From Blautia sp. MSJ-19 (GTDB lineage Bacteria > Bacillota > Clostridia > Lachnospirales > Lachnospiraceae), in assembly GCF_018918125.1 (NCBI RefSeq), contig NZ_JAHLQA010000034.1:62001-126000 (forward strand): DNA of 64,000 bases, written 5' to 3'. Below, piece by piece: positions 26,881 through 35,090 of this stretch (positions within the stretch are counted from its first letter, which is position 1; every line of letters begins with the position of its first letter). Position numbers and translations under genes: made by a program. Below the pieces are notes generated by a model that was not told where the DNA came from, ran no database searches, and saw nothing but the letters and a program-made list of their open reading frames with translations.

Positions 26881-27159
26881 ATGAAATATAAAAGAAAAGT
26901 TCCTGCCGTAGAAGTGTTTCAACTTAACAAGGATGCAGAAATAAATGCTTCGGGATGGTTTGCAAGAGCTGTCAAAAAAGAGATGATTTATTTCGATAGA
27001 TGCATTACAGACGGAGCGATTTTCATATATGGATGTACGATCAATACCGGATGTGGAAAGCTGAGAGCAAAGATCGGTGATTATATTGTGAAGGAAAGTT
27101 CGGGAGAAATCCGTCCATATAAATCTAAAGACTTTGTGAGAATATTCGAGAGGATGTAG
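26881..27159 (+). CDS. Conserved phage protein (MKYRKKP-type), unknown function
   Basis: The protein has 92 residues from the start at 26881, MKYKRKVPAVEVFQL, which matches the N-terminus of a very common small phage protein family. Later parts are GCTINTGCGKLRAKIGDYIV and YKSKDFVRIFERM, also typical. An ATG at 26860 in frame would overlap the previous gene but would add residues unlike the family. The function is not known. It precedes rusA by 4 bases. Confidence 0.7.
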   Translation: MKYKRKVPAVEVFQLNKDAEINASGWFARAVKKEMIYFDRCITDGAIFIYGCTINTGCGKLRAKIGDYIVKESSGEIRPYKSKDFVRIFERM

Positions 27160-27163
27160 GAAC

Positions 27164-27595
27164 ATGGAACTAAAATTTACAGTACATGGGGAACCAAAGG
27201 GAAAAGGCAGGCCAAGATTTAATACTAAAACAGGCCATGCGATCACACCGAAAGATACGGTAATCTATGAAAATCTGGTTCGTATGGAATATTTGAGCCA
27301 GTGCGGAGAAACCAAGTTTCCGGATGATGCCATGCTGGATATGAGAATAAAAGCATATTATACAATTCCACCGAGCAGACCCAAAAAGAAAAAAGAGCTT
27401 ATGCGAGCTGGAATTATCAGGCCAACCAAAAAGCCTGATATGGATAACTGCATCAAGATCATTGCGGACGCTCTGAATAAAATTGCATACCATGATGATA
27501 CTCAGATTGTAGATTGCCAGGTAAGAAAATTTTATTCTGACGATCCTAGAGTGGAGGTCCGGATTTTGGATATAAAGACACCATCAACAAAGTAA
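27164..27595 (+). CDS. rusA: RusA-like Holliday junction resolvase
   Basis: The protein has 143 residues. It begins with a beta strand and GEPKGKGRPRF and has the catalytic aspartate cluster KPDMDNCIKIIADALN, followed by YHDDTQIVDCQVRK, all RusA hallmarks. It cuts four-way junctions produced by phage recombination and replication before packaging. It lies in the early replication block and ends just before the next gene's ribosome binding site. Confidence 0.93.
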   Translation: MELKFTVHGEPKGKGRPRFNTKTGHAITPKDTVIYENLVRMEYLSQCGETKFPDDAMLDMRIKAYYTIPPSRPKKKKELMRAGIIRPTKKPDMDNCIKIIADALNKIAYHDDTQIVDCQVRKFYSDDPRVEVRILDIKTPSTK

Positions 27596-27613
27596 ATGAG
27601 GAGGACAACAACA

Positions 27614-28207
27614 ATGGAAATTATGAACTGGCAGGAAATCACAATGGAGAGTGAAACATTCTCGAAAATCAGAGAATCCTTCAACCTGTTGCTTCAAAGA
27701 TTGTTCCAGAAAATGGAACAGAATCATTCTGACGAAGGAGCCATTACCTTAAAGGTAAATTTATCAATCAGTACAGACTTCATTCCTGATGGAAACGGAA
27801 GTTCCAGAGAAGTACATAAACCGATACTGAAATATAAGATTGATACGCAGGTACCGGTGAAAGATGGATTCGATGGAAAGAATGATACAGGAATGGAACT
27901 GGTCTACGATGATGAGCTGAAACGCTATGTCCTGAGATATGTTTCCGAAGGAGGTCAGCAGAGTATTTTCGATCCCGAATATGCAGATATTGTGAATGCA
28001 GAGGCAACCATTGTAGATGAGCAGCCGGCACTTCCAATGAATGCACCACTGTTAGAATGCTCAGGACAGGATGCCACAGAAGCGGATAATAGCAGTTCTG
28101 ACAGTGAAAATACTTCCAATGAGGAAATTATAGACCATGACGATACAAACGGTGCAGGCGGCGGTACAGAATTCTCAGACGATGATTATGAGTACGATGA
28201 GGAATAG
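27614..28207 (+). CDS. Phage protein with acidic C-terminus, unknown function
   Basis: The protein has 197 residues from the ATG at 27614, which follows AGGAGG by 9 bases; an earlier ATG overlapping that site is unlikely. The N-terminal 120 residues form a compact domain with alternating strands (AITLKVNLSISTDFIPD). The C-terminus is a very acidic tail, with runs of Asp, Glu and Ser. Such acidic proteins sometimes mimic DNA, but nothing specific supports that here. Confidence 0.6.
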   Translation: MEIMNWQEITMESETFSKIRESFNLLLQRLFQKMEQNHSDEGAITLKVNLSISTDFIPDGNGSSREVHKPILKYKIDTQVPVKDGFDGKNDTGMELVYDDELKRYVLRYVSEGGQQSIFDPEYADIVNAEATIVDEQPALPMNAPLLECSGQDATEADNSSSDSENTSNEEIIDHDDTNGAGGGTEFSDDDYEYDEE

Positions 28208-28221
28208 GAGAAAGTGGAAAG

Positions 28222-28503
28222 ATGAGATCAAAAAATTCATTTGGTAACTGCTCAAAATGTGACAAACAGATCATGTGGATAAAAACAAAAGCCGGTAAGA
28301 ATATGCCTTGCAATCCAAGCTTTGTATATTACAAAGAGGAGAAAGGTGGCAAGGACAGAATTGTCCTTACCAATGGTGAGGTGGTCGTAGGCACAGTACA
28401 GGATTATCCGGAACATGCAACCGGATTTGGATATATCTCACACTTTGCAACATGTGAAGCAGCACAGATGTTCAGAAAGAAGAAAAAGGCAGCAGCAGTT
28501 TAG
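28222..28503 (+). CDS. Small zinc-ribbon-like phage protein
   Basis: The protein has 93 residues with CSKCDKQIMWI near the N-terminus and further cysteines at about residues 30 and 78 (MPCNPS, FATCEAA). These could bind one zinc ion. The C-terminus is a lysine run. AGGAGAAAG precedes the start. This type occurs widely in Clostridia phages, with unknown role. Confidence 0.65.
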   Translation: MRSKNSFGNCSKCDKQIMWIKTKAGKNMPCNPSFVYYKEEKGGKDRIVLTNGEVVVGTVQDYPEHATGFGYISHFATCEAAQMFRKKKKAAAV

Positions 28504-28517
28504 GAGGAGCAGGAACA

Positions 28518-28850
28518 ATGGGAAAGATTAACGATATGGTAAAAGATGTACATAAAACAGCGGTACAGCATGGATGGTGGGACAAGCCTTCGGAATTTGG
28601 AACTCTGATTGCATTGTGTCATAGTGAATTGTCAGAAGCGTTGGAGGAATACCGAAAGGGTAAGGAGCCGACCGAAACATATTACAGAGAAGATGGAAAA
28701 CCAGAGGGAATCCCATCAGAACTGGCAGATACAGTAATCCGTATTATGGATATGTGCGGATATTACGGAATTGATCTGGAAGCAATGCTGGTGGAAAAAG
28801 CAGAATTTAATAAAAGCAGATCATACAGACATGGGGGAAAGAAAATCTAA
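28518..28850 (+). CDS. MazG-like nucleotide pyrophosphohydrolase
   Basis: The protein has 110 residues and the all-alpha NTP-pyrophosphohydrolase pattern: LIALCHSELSEALEEYRKGK (E-x-x-E) and ELADTVIRIMDMCGYYGIDL (E-x-x-D). It would cut a nucleoside triphosphate to the monophosphate. Phages use such enzymes to cleanse the nucleotide pool or lower ppGpp. Since a possible DNA hypermodification cassette lies downstream, pool editing is an attractive but unproven role. The gap from 28851 to 28964 holds nothing clear. Confidence 0.82.
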   Translation: MGKINDMVKDVHKTAVQHGWWDKPSEFGTLIALCHSELSEALEEYRKGKEPTETYYREDGKPEGIPSELADTVIRIMDMCGYYGIDLEAMLVEKAEFNKSRSYRHGGKKI

Positions 28851-28964
28851 ATAAAAAAGTAAGCCCCTGCCAGAAATACATAAGACAAGAGCCCACAAAC
28901 GGATAGCCTGATTATACATCGGGCGTGGAGTATTAGTCAAATAAAGTTTCTGGAGGGGCATTTT

Positions 28965-29417
28965 ATGACGGCGAAAGAATATTTAGAACAGGTGCGACAC
29001 AAACAAGCAGAGATTGGAAATCTGAAAAGGGATAAAGAAGCGGTAAAGGATATGCTGTATTCATTAGGTGGAGGTGGTGAAGGCGAAAGAGTACAGAGCA
29101 GCAGGAACAATGATAAGTTTGGGACATTGTTTGGCCGGATTGATGAGATGGAAAGAAAAATTGATGATAAGATCATAGATCTGATGCAGTTTCGGATGAA
29201 GGTATCTGAACAAATAAATGCTCTGGATAATGTAAGCTATATCACAATACTGAATTGCAGATATATTCATTTTCAGTCCTGGGAGAAAATAGCCAGATCA
29301 GCATTTGATGAGGAAAGAAACGTGCGGAGTGTCCAGAAATTGAATGGGCTGGCATTACAGGAATTCGAGAAAAAATATGCGGTCATGCTGGCAGAATTGA
29401 CATTAGAGGCAATATAA
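28965..29417 (+). CDS. ArpU/DUF1492-like late transcription regulator
   Basis: The protein has 150 residues, mostly helical, with the sigma-region-4-like end typical of phage ArpU/RinA-type proteins: SYITILNCRYIHFQSWEKIA, then RNVRSVQKLNGLALQEFEKK. These proteins switch on the packaging and structural genes. It sits at the end of the early block, directly before the repeat-rich control region at 29448-29539, which is its likely target. GGAGGGG precedes the start. Confidence 0.78.
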   Translation: MTAKEYLEQVRHKQAEIGNLKRDKEAVKDMLYSLGGGGEGERVQSSRNNDKFGTLFGRIDEMERKIDDKIIDLMQFRMKVSEQINALDNVSYITILNCRYIHFQSWEKIARSAFDEERNVRSVQKLNGLALQEFEKKYAVMLAELTLEAI

Positions 29418-29447
29418 GAATAGTTAGTGTTCGCTAATTGCCGCTAT

Positions 29448-29539
29448 TTGTACATAAAATGCCGCCTGGTGTACATATAAGGGCATGAAGTGTACATGAA
29501 ATGCCGCAAAATGCCTCTCGAAGTGTACTAGAAGTACAT
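29448..29539 (+). promoter_or_regulatory. 21-bp-phased GTACAT repeats, likely late-gene activator sites
   Basis: GTACAT occurs at 29450, 29471 and 29492, exactly 21 bases apart (two helical turns), each followed by a similar AT-rich then ATGCC/GGGCAT segment. Two further GTAC elements are at 29525 and 29534. All lie just upstream of a TATAAA (29557-29562) that lacks a good -35 box, as expected for an activator-dependent promoter. Confidence 0.6.
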
Positions 29540-29564
29540 AAGGGAATGTGTTAGAGTATAAACT

Positions 29565-29607
29565 GCAACAAGCGGATGTGAAACATGCCCTCACAAATAC
29601 TTGTTGC
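29565..29607 (+). other. Nested stem-loop in the late-gene leader
   Basis: GCAACAAG (29565-29572) pairs with CTTGTTGC (29600-29607) and inside it TGTGA (29577-29581) pairs with TCACA (29591-29595), leaving a 9-base loop. It begins at the expected transcription start of the preceding TATAAA and is followed by a terminator 32 bases later. It may be part of a short leader RNA. The rest of the gap from 29418 to 29763 holds no gene. Confidence 0.4.
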
Positions 29608-29638
29608 CGGCTGTGTTGTGCCGATTCTTTCTCATTTA

Positions 29639-29665
29639 GCCCTGCCTTACGAGGCGGGGCGTTTT
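29639..29665 (+). terminator. Terminator in the late leader region
   Basis: GCCCTGCCT (29639-29647) pairs with AGGCGGGGC (29652-29660), one G-T pair included, with a TACG tetraloop and a GTTTT tail. It lies about 100 bases before the first late gene, so late transcription must pass it or start after it. Confidence 0.6.
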
Positions 29666-29763
29666 AAAGAAAGATGAAACAATGGAATAAATGAGAAAAG
29701 CAGGGACGATGTGTAAAAGCATGGTCCTTTTATTATGTGCAAAATGAGAAAGGAGCAAGCGGA

Positions 29764-30516
29764 ATGGGTAGAATGCAGATTGTATATAGGAGTATTAAAG
29801 ACATACTTCCTTATGAGAAAAATCCAAGGATCAATGACGAAGCAGTACCGGCAGTAAAGGAGAGTATCAAGGAATTTGGTTTCAGAATCCCTATTGTTAT
29901 TGATGTTAATGATGTAATTGTCGCAGGTCATACGAGAGTAAAGGCAGCAAAAGAGCTGGGGATGAAAGAAGTTCCTTGTACTATTGCTGATGATTTGACA
30001 GAAGAACAAATCAAGGCTTTTCGACTGGTGGATAATAAATCTGCTGAGATCGCCACATGGGATGAAGAACTGTTACAGCAGGAATTGTCAGAGATTCTTG
30101 ATATTGATATGTCGATGTTTGGTTTCGAGGAAGGCGAGACAGATTTTGCCGATGAGATAGAGGATAATACCTACACAATGAAAGCCAACATTCCGCAATA
30201 TGAGATCACCGGAGAATGTCCTACAATCGCAGAAATGTTGGATAAAGAAAAAAGCAAAGAACTGATTGCAGAGATTGAAAAAGCAGAAGGGATTACCGAG
30301 GAAGAAAGGCAGTTCCTGAAGGATGCTGCTGGCAGGCACAATGTTTTCAATTACAGAAATATTGCAGAGTATTACGCTCATGCAACACCGGAGATGCAGA
30401 GACTGATGGAAAAGTCAGCCCTTGTAATCATAGACATAGATAATGCAATCGCAAATGGCTATGCAAGTTTATTTGCTGATGTCTTAGATACTATGGAGGA
30501 TGAGGAAGATGCGTGA
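29764..30516 (+). CDS. ParB-like nuclease-domain phage protein
   Basis: The protein has 250 residues. The N-terminal ParB/sulfiredoxin-like domain shows IKDILPYEKNPRIND, FRIPIVIDVNDVIVAGHTR (the G-H-T-R box), then VPCTIADDLTEEQIKAFRLV. The C-terminal 80 residues (FNYRNIAEYYAHATPEMQRL) are a domain seen with such phage proteins and their methyltransferase fusions. No methyltransferase motifs are present. ParB-like proteins of this type accompany DNA-modification genes in phages. It overlaps the first glycosyltransferase gene. The start at 29764 has AAAGGAG upstream. Confidence 0.8.
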   Translation: MGRMQIVYRSIKDILPYEKNPRINDEAVPAVKESIKEFGFRIPIVIDVNDVIVAGHTRVKAAKELGMKEVPCTIADDLTEEQIKAFRLVDNKSAEIATWDEELLQQELSEILDIDMSMFGFEEGETDFADEIEDNTYTMKANIPQYEITGECPTIAEMLDKEKSKELIAEIEKAEGITEEERQFLKDAAGRHNVFNYRNIAEYYAHATPEMQRLMEKSALVIIDIDNAIANGYASLFADVLDTMEDEEDA

Positions 30517-31351
30517 CGATTTTGTAGTATTCATTATTACACATAAGCGTCCTGATAATCAGATTACATATAAGACATTGAAGCGTGGAAAGTATACAGG
30601 AAAGATAATCTTTGTTCTTGATGATAGCGATAATACCATAGATGAGTATTGCGAAAAATACGGAAAAGAAAATATTCAGATTTTTCATAAATACGAAGAT
30701 TTTGATATTGGAGATAATCTGACAGACCATAAAGGTGTTCCTGTATATGCAAGAAATATCTGTTTTAAAATTGCCAGGGAAAAAGGATATAAATATTTCG
30801 TGCAGTTGGATGATGACTATCCGAAGATAGATTACCGGTACGTAAAAGATGGAAAGTTAAAAGCAAAGCCGGTATCAGATTTTGATAAACTGTTTGAGGC
30901 TATGTGTAAATTTATGGAACCAGAAGCGATAAGTTGTGTGGCATTTGCTGTTGAAGGTGATTATATCGGCGGTGCGAATGGGAGATACAGAGACGGATTA
31001 TACAGAAACGCAAGAAACTCATTCTTTTGCAGGACGGACAGACCTTTTGAATTTTTGGGACGTATAAATGAAGATGTTACCACACCTGCTGTTAATAATA
31101 TGCTTGGAAGATTATTTTTCACTTTCATGGGTGTACGAGTTACCTTATATGATCATGAAAAGAACAAAGGGGGATCCACCGAACAATATCAGGAAGTAAA
31201 TTTGTATTGGAATTATTTTTATCCGGTTCTTTATGTTCCGAGTGCGATAAGCGTTGCTTATGGTAAAACAGGATTTATAAAACGTGTGCGGTGGAACAAT
31301 TTGCTGCCTCAGATTATAAATGAAAAATGGAGAAAAGGCTATGAGAAGTGA
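30509..31351 (+). CDS. TET-associated-glycosyltransferase-like (TAGT) protein, copy 1
   Basis: The protein has 280 residues and begins MRDDFVVFIITHKRPDNQIT. It carries GT-A-like features: a nucleotide-sugar N-terminal part (GKIIFVLDDSDNTIDEYCEK), a LDDDY metal-binding motif in YKYFVQLDDDYPKIDYRY, then NSFFCRTDRPFEF and RINEDVTT. These match the TAGT family described in phages beside DNA base-modification enzymes. The start at 30509 is chosen by comparison with the paralogue at 31341 (MRSDFAVFILTHGR) and a GAGGA site just upstream. The acceptor is unknown: modified DNA bases are likeliest, a virion protein is possible. Confidence 0.75.
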   Translation: MRDDFVVFIITHKRPDNQITYKTLKRGKYTGKIIFVLDDSDNTIDEYCEKYGKENIQIFHKYEDFDIGDNLTDHKGVPVYARNICFKIAREKGYKYFVQLDDDYPKIDYRYVKDGKLKAKPVSDFDKLFEAMCKFMEPEAISCVAFAVEGDYIGGANGRYRDGLYRNARNSFFCRTDRPFEFLGRINEDVTTPAVNNMLGRLFFTFMGVRVTLYDHEKNKGGSTEQYQEVNLYWNYFYPVLYVPSAISVAYGKTGFIKRVRWNNLLPQIINEKWRKGYEK

Positions 31352-32198
31352 TTTTGCTGTTTTTATATTGACGCATGGCCGGGCTGATAATGTGGCAACA
31401 ATGGGAGCCCTGAAAAAAGGTGGATATACAGGAAAGTGGTACATGATCATTGATGATGAGGACGAGACAGCAGATCAGTATCGTAAAAACTTCGGACCTG
31501 AACATGTAATAATGTTCGATAAGCAGATGGCGTATGATCGAGCAGACACGATGGACAATTTTAATGAGCATCGAGCGATTATTTATGCCAGGAATGAAAC
31601 ATTCAGGATAGCAAAAGAACTGGGACTGAAATATTTCCTGATGCTGGACGATGATTACAAAGAAATAGATTTTCGATATGTAAACGGAAATAAGTTGTCA
31701 GCAAAACCGGCAAGGCAAATGGACAGGATTTTTGAAGATATGCTTCGTTTTCTGGATGTGTCTGGTGCAGCTACAGTAGCATTTGCACAGGGCGGTGATT
31801 TTGTAGGCGGTCTGGATGGAGGAAACTTCAAAAAAGGATTGCTGAGAAAAGCTATGAACAGCCTGTTTTGCAGAACTGACAGGCCGATAGATTTCAGAGG
31901 TACAATGAATGAGGATGTTACGACATATACCACGTTGGGAAGCAGGGGAAGATTATTCTTCACATTATGCAATATGTGTGTAATCCAGATTCCTACGCAG
32001 TCCCTTGATGGAGGAATGACAGAATCATACCTGGAGACAGGAACATACGTTAAGACATTTTATTCTGTAATGGCAATGCCGAGCTGTATCAAAGTCAGTA
32101 TGATGTATACGAAGCATAAGCGGATCCATCATAGGATAGATTGGGAATGTTGCGTTCCGAAAATCATAAATGAAAAATACCGGAAGGAGGTGCGGTAG
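31341..32198 (+). CDS. TET-associated-glycosyltransferase-like (TAGT) protein, copy 2
   Basis: The protein has 285 residues and is clearly a paralogue of the preceding gene, sharing MR-DF-VFI-TH, YTGK, YARN, LDDDY, the NS-FCRTDRP segment and NEDVTT. It overlaps that gene by 11 bases. The LDDDY motif in YFLMLDDDYKEIDFRY is intact, so it should be active. The two copies have diverged a lot outside these motifs, and may add different sugars or act one after the other. AAAAGG precedes the start. Confidence 0.75.
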   Translation: MRSDFAVFILTHGRADNVATMGALKKGGYTGKWYMIIDDEDETADQYRKNFGPEHVIMFDKQMAYDRADTMDNFNEHRAIIYARNETFRIAKELGLKYFLMLDDDYKEIDFRYVNGNKLSAKPARQMDRIFEDMLRFLDVSGAATVAFAQGGDFVGGLDGGNFKKGLLRKAMNSLFCRTDRPIDFRGTMNEDVTTYTTLGSRGRLFFTLCNMCVIQIPTQSLDGGMTESYLETGTYVKTFYSVMAMPSCIKVSMMYTKHKRIHHRIDWECCVPKIINEKYRKEVR

Positions 32199-32199
32199 T

Positions 32200-33159
32200 G
32201 TGGAAAATATTGCAGGGGACAAGATGTTCGCTCATGTGGAAAGAGCATTGAATGATCGTAGTCCGATAACAGCAGATATATTCTTGACAAATTATTGTAA
32301 TAATAAATGTCCATATTGCACCTACAGACGGTGGGAGCTTGAAGCAGGCGCATATTCGATGAGGTATGAAGAATTTGTGGAGTATGCGAAAAGACTGCTT
32401 GAACTTGGTGTAAGAGGCTTTATCCTGACAGGTGGGGGCGAGCCTACATTATGCAGGGACTTTAAGAAGATTACAGACTGGCTGGAGGCACACAGCATTC
32501 ACTATGGAATCAACACAAATTTTAATGAGGTGCAGTACATAAGACCAGATTATTTGAAAGTTTCCCTGGATGGATGGGATGAGGATAGCTACGAAAAAAG
32601 TAGAGGCGTAAGAAAATATGAAAAGGTCAGAAACAATATTCAGTCATATGCAGACTGGAAAAGAAGGGAAAGCCCAGAAACAGCTCTGGGTATTCAGAGA
32701 GTTGTAGAATGGCCAAACGATGTATATGAGTTTTATGCTGCGAATTGTGATCTGGATGTAGATTACATAGTTTTCCGTCCTATAGAGAGCACAGGAGGAA
32801 TTGCTTATCTGGATGAGTATTCCAGTGGTCATATCAAAGAGATTATTTATACAGTGGAAGAACTGGCAAAAAAAGACAGCAGAGTAAAGTTGAACTTTAA
32901 ATGGAATTTGATCGGAGAACAGGAAAGCACCTGTACAGCACAGTGGGCACAGATTGCAGTAAATGAGCATGGACATGTGATGTATTGCTGTCATAAGCCA
33001 TATGAGATTATAGGTCATGTGATGGACAGGAACATTCTGGAGGTCAAGGCAAGAGCCAGAACAGATATGGCAAGATGCGATATTCCATGCAGAATGACGG
33101 CACCGAATAAGTTTATGACACAGATGGAAAAAAAGAGAAAAGACCCATATTTTATCTGA
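32200..33159 (+). CDS. Radical SAM enzyme with SPASM-like C-terminus
   Basis: The protein has 319 residues from a GTG start, which follows AAGGAGG by 9 bases; it begins one base after the previous stop. The radical SAM cluster motif is CNNKCPYC in DIFLTNYCNNKCPYCTYR, with the SAM-binding GGGEP in FILTGGGEPTL. The C-terminal cysteines (CTAQW, YCCHKP, CDIPCR) could hold an auxiliary iron-sulphur cluster. It would use a 5'-deoxyadenosyl radical to alter an unknown substrate. Its place directly behind two TAGT-like genes suggests a joint pathway. Confidence 0.82.
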   Translation: MENIAGDKMFAHVERALNDRSPITADIFLTNYCNNKCPYCTYRRWELEAGAYSMRYEEFVEYAKRLLELGVRGFILTGGGEPTLCRDFKKITDWLEAHSIHYGINTNFNEVQYIRPDYLKVSLDGWDEDSYEKSRGVRKYEKVRNNIQSYADWKRRESPETALGIQRVVEWPNDVYEFYAANCDLDVDYIVFRPIESTGGIAYLDEYSSGHIKEIIYTVEELAKKDSRVKLNFKWNLIGEQESTCTAQWAQIAVNEHGHVMYCCHKPYEIIGHVMDRNILEVKARARTDMARCDIPCRMTAPNKFMTQMEKKRKDPYFI

Positions 33160-33196
33160 TTTTCTCAAATAATGACAGAACAGAGAGGTGGTGACG

Positions 33197-33691
33197 GTGC
33201 CGAATGAGGAAAACTTAAAAAAAGGTGAGCCATATCGCTTCCGAACAGGGGAACAACAGGTGGAAACAGCCAGAAAAGGCGGCATCGCATCAGGTGAAGC
33301 ACGTCGCAGGAAGAAAGCCATGCGAGATACAGCGAAAATGTTGCTTGATATGCAGGTTCCGAAGGCTGCGAAAGAGTTGAAACAAAAGCTGGCAGTTATG
33401 GGAATATCAGAGGAGGACTTCACATATCAGACAGCGGTAATGGTGGGCGTTATCAATCAGGCAATGAAGGGCAACACAAAAGCCGCTGCGTTCCTGCGTG
33501 ACACTGTTGGAGAAAATCCTGCACATGAACTCAGAGAAAGAGAACTCGATCAGAAGATTGCAGAATTTGAATACCATAGGCAGCAGGAGGAAGCACAGAG
33601 GAAAGAAAACGAAAGTACATCTTCATTGGCTGATGCGATAGAGGAGGCATACAGAAACAGGATGGAGGCTGAGAAAGATGCTGAGCAATGA
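33197..33691 (+). CDS. Terminase small subunit-like protein
   Basis: The protein has 164 residues. It begins with a short KGG-like segment (ETARKGGIASGEARRRKKAM), then helices and GNTKAAAFLRDTVGENP, typical of phage small terminases or their DNA-binding partners. It overlaps the large terminase by 14 bases. The start GTG at 33197 follows AGAGAGG by 8 bases; GTGs at 33188 and 33191 are alternatives. It would recognise the packaging site. Confidence 0.78.
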   Translation: MPNEENLKKGEPYRFRTGEQQVETARKGGIASGEARRRKKAMRDTAKMLLDMQVPKAAKELKQKLAVMGISEEDFTYQTAVMVGVINQAMKGNTKAAAFLRDTVGENPAHELRERELDQKIAEFEYHRQQEEAQRKENESTSSLADAIEEAYRNRMEAEKDAEQ

Positions 33692-35087
33692 GGCTATTTT
33701 ATATTATGCCAACCATCCGGTAGAATTTGTGCAGGATATATTAAAGGCAGACCCGGATCCCGAACAAAAGAAGATATTGCGGAGCCTTGTTACAAACCAA
33801 ATGACAAGCGTTCGTTCTGGGCATGGTATAGGTAAATCAGCGGTGGAGGCATGGTCTGTAATATGGTTCATGTGTACCCACCCATATCCGAAGATACCAT
33901 GTACAGCCCCGACACAGCATCAGTTGTTCGATATCCTTTGGGCTGAGATCAGTAAATGGAAGCGTAACAATAAAACACTGGATTCTGAATTGATATGGAC
34001 GAAGGAAAAGTTGTACATGAAAGGTCATGCCGAAGAATGGTTTGCAGTAGCACGTACAGCAAGTACGCCAGATGCTTTGCAGGGCTTCCATGCGGAACAT
34101 ATGCTTTATATCATAGATGAGGCCAGCGGTGTTGAAGATAAAATATTCGAACCAGTTCTTGGTGCCCTTTCGACACCAGGAGCAAAATTGCTTATGTGTG
34201 GAAACCCGACCCAGTTGTCGGGATTTTTTTATGATAGCCATAATAAGAATCGAGAGCAGTATTCCACATTTCATATTGACGGTAGGAACAGTACGAGAGT
34301 ATCTCAGGAGTTTGTGCAGACTATCATCAATATGTATGGCGAGGACAGTGATGTATTCCGAGTACGTGTTGCCGGTGATTTTCCACTTGCTGAGGACGAT
34401 ATTTACATACCGCTTCCGCTGGTTGAGAAAAGCATTGCAACAGAATACTTTCCGAGGAGGCATCCGCAGATCATTCATATTGGCTGTGACGTTGCGAGGT
34501 TTGGTACTGATAAGACGGTTATCGGGTATCGTACAGATGAGAAGGTGCAGTTCTTCAAGAAACGAGTAGGACAGGACACAATGAAAACCGCTGATGATAT
34601 TGTTTCGCTGGGAATGCTGCTCGTATACCAGTATGGATTAAAGCCAGACATAGATGAGCCTATACCGATAAAGATTGATGATGGAGGCGTAGGCGGTGGA
34701 GTAGTTGACAGACTAAGGCAGATCAAGAGAAATAATCCAGAACGCTTCTGGTGGATGGAAGTATATCCGGTTAAGTTTGGACAGAAGATCAGACATAAAT
34801 TCTTCGATGATAGCACCACATATATGATGTCCGTTCTCAAAAAGTTGTTACAGCCATTTGATGATAACGGGCTTCCAAAAGACGTTGAAATTATTCTTCC
34901 AGACGATGATGCTCTTGTGGCTCAGATATCAGGAAGAAAATACGAAATGACAGAAAACTCAAAGATCAGAGTTGAAAGCAAAAAGGTTATGAAGGCCAGA
35001 GGAGTACAGTCACCTGATGAAGCAGACTGCGTATTGCTGGTATGTCTACCGGTTAAGAGGCCGAAGAAAAAGAAAGGGGCAACATAA
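33678..35087 (+). CDS. Terminase large subunit
   Basis: The protein has 469 residues. The ATPase part has Walker A VRSGHGIGKSAVEAW and Walker B MLYIIDEAS, then MCGNPTQLSGFF. The nuclease part shows GCDVARFGTDKT, KIDDGGVGGGVVDRL and SPDEADCVLL, the three acidic clusters of the RNase H-like fold. It packs DNA into proheads and cuts it. The first gene of the structural block, it is followed 3 bases later by the portal gene. Confidence 0.92.
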   Translation: MLSNEAILYYANHPVEFVQDILKADPDPEQKKILRSLVTNQMTSVRSGHGIGKSAVEAWSVIWFMCTHPYPKIPCTAPTQHQLFDILWAEISKWKRNNKTLDSELIWTKEKLYMKGHAEEWFAVARTASTPDALQGFHAEHMLYIIDEASGVEDKIFEPVLGALSTPGAKLLMCGNPTQLSGFFYDSHNKNREQYSTFHIDGRNSTRVSQEFVQTIINMYGEDSDVFRVRVAGDFPLAEDDIYIPLPLVEKSIATEYFPRRHPQIIHIGCDVARFGTDKTVIGYRTDEKVQFFKKRVGQDTMKTADDIVSLGMLLVYQYGLKPDIDEPIPIKIDDGGVGGGVVDRLRQIKRNNPERFWWMEVYPVKFGQKIRHKFFDDSTTYMMSVLKKLLQPFDDNGLPKDVEIILPDDDALVAQISGRKYEMTENSKIRVESKKVMKARGVQSPDEADCVLLVCLPVKRPKKKKGAT

Positions 35088-35090
35088 AAC

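Noticed and set aside
27614..28207. Acidic C-terminus as evidence for a DNA-mimic anti-restriction protein
   Set aside because: Acidic low-complexity tails are common in phage proteins, and the N-terminal domain shows no known anti-restriction motif.
29448..29539. Regular repeats considered as a CRISPR array
   Set aside because: The repeat unit is only 6 bases with a 21-base period, there are no Cas genes, and it sits at a late-promoter position. Regulatory sites fit better.
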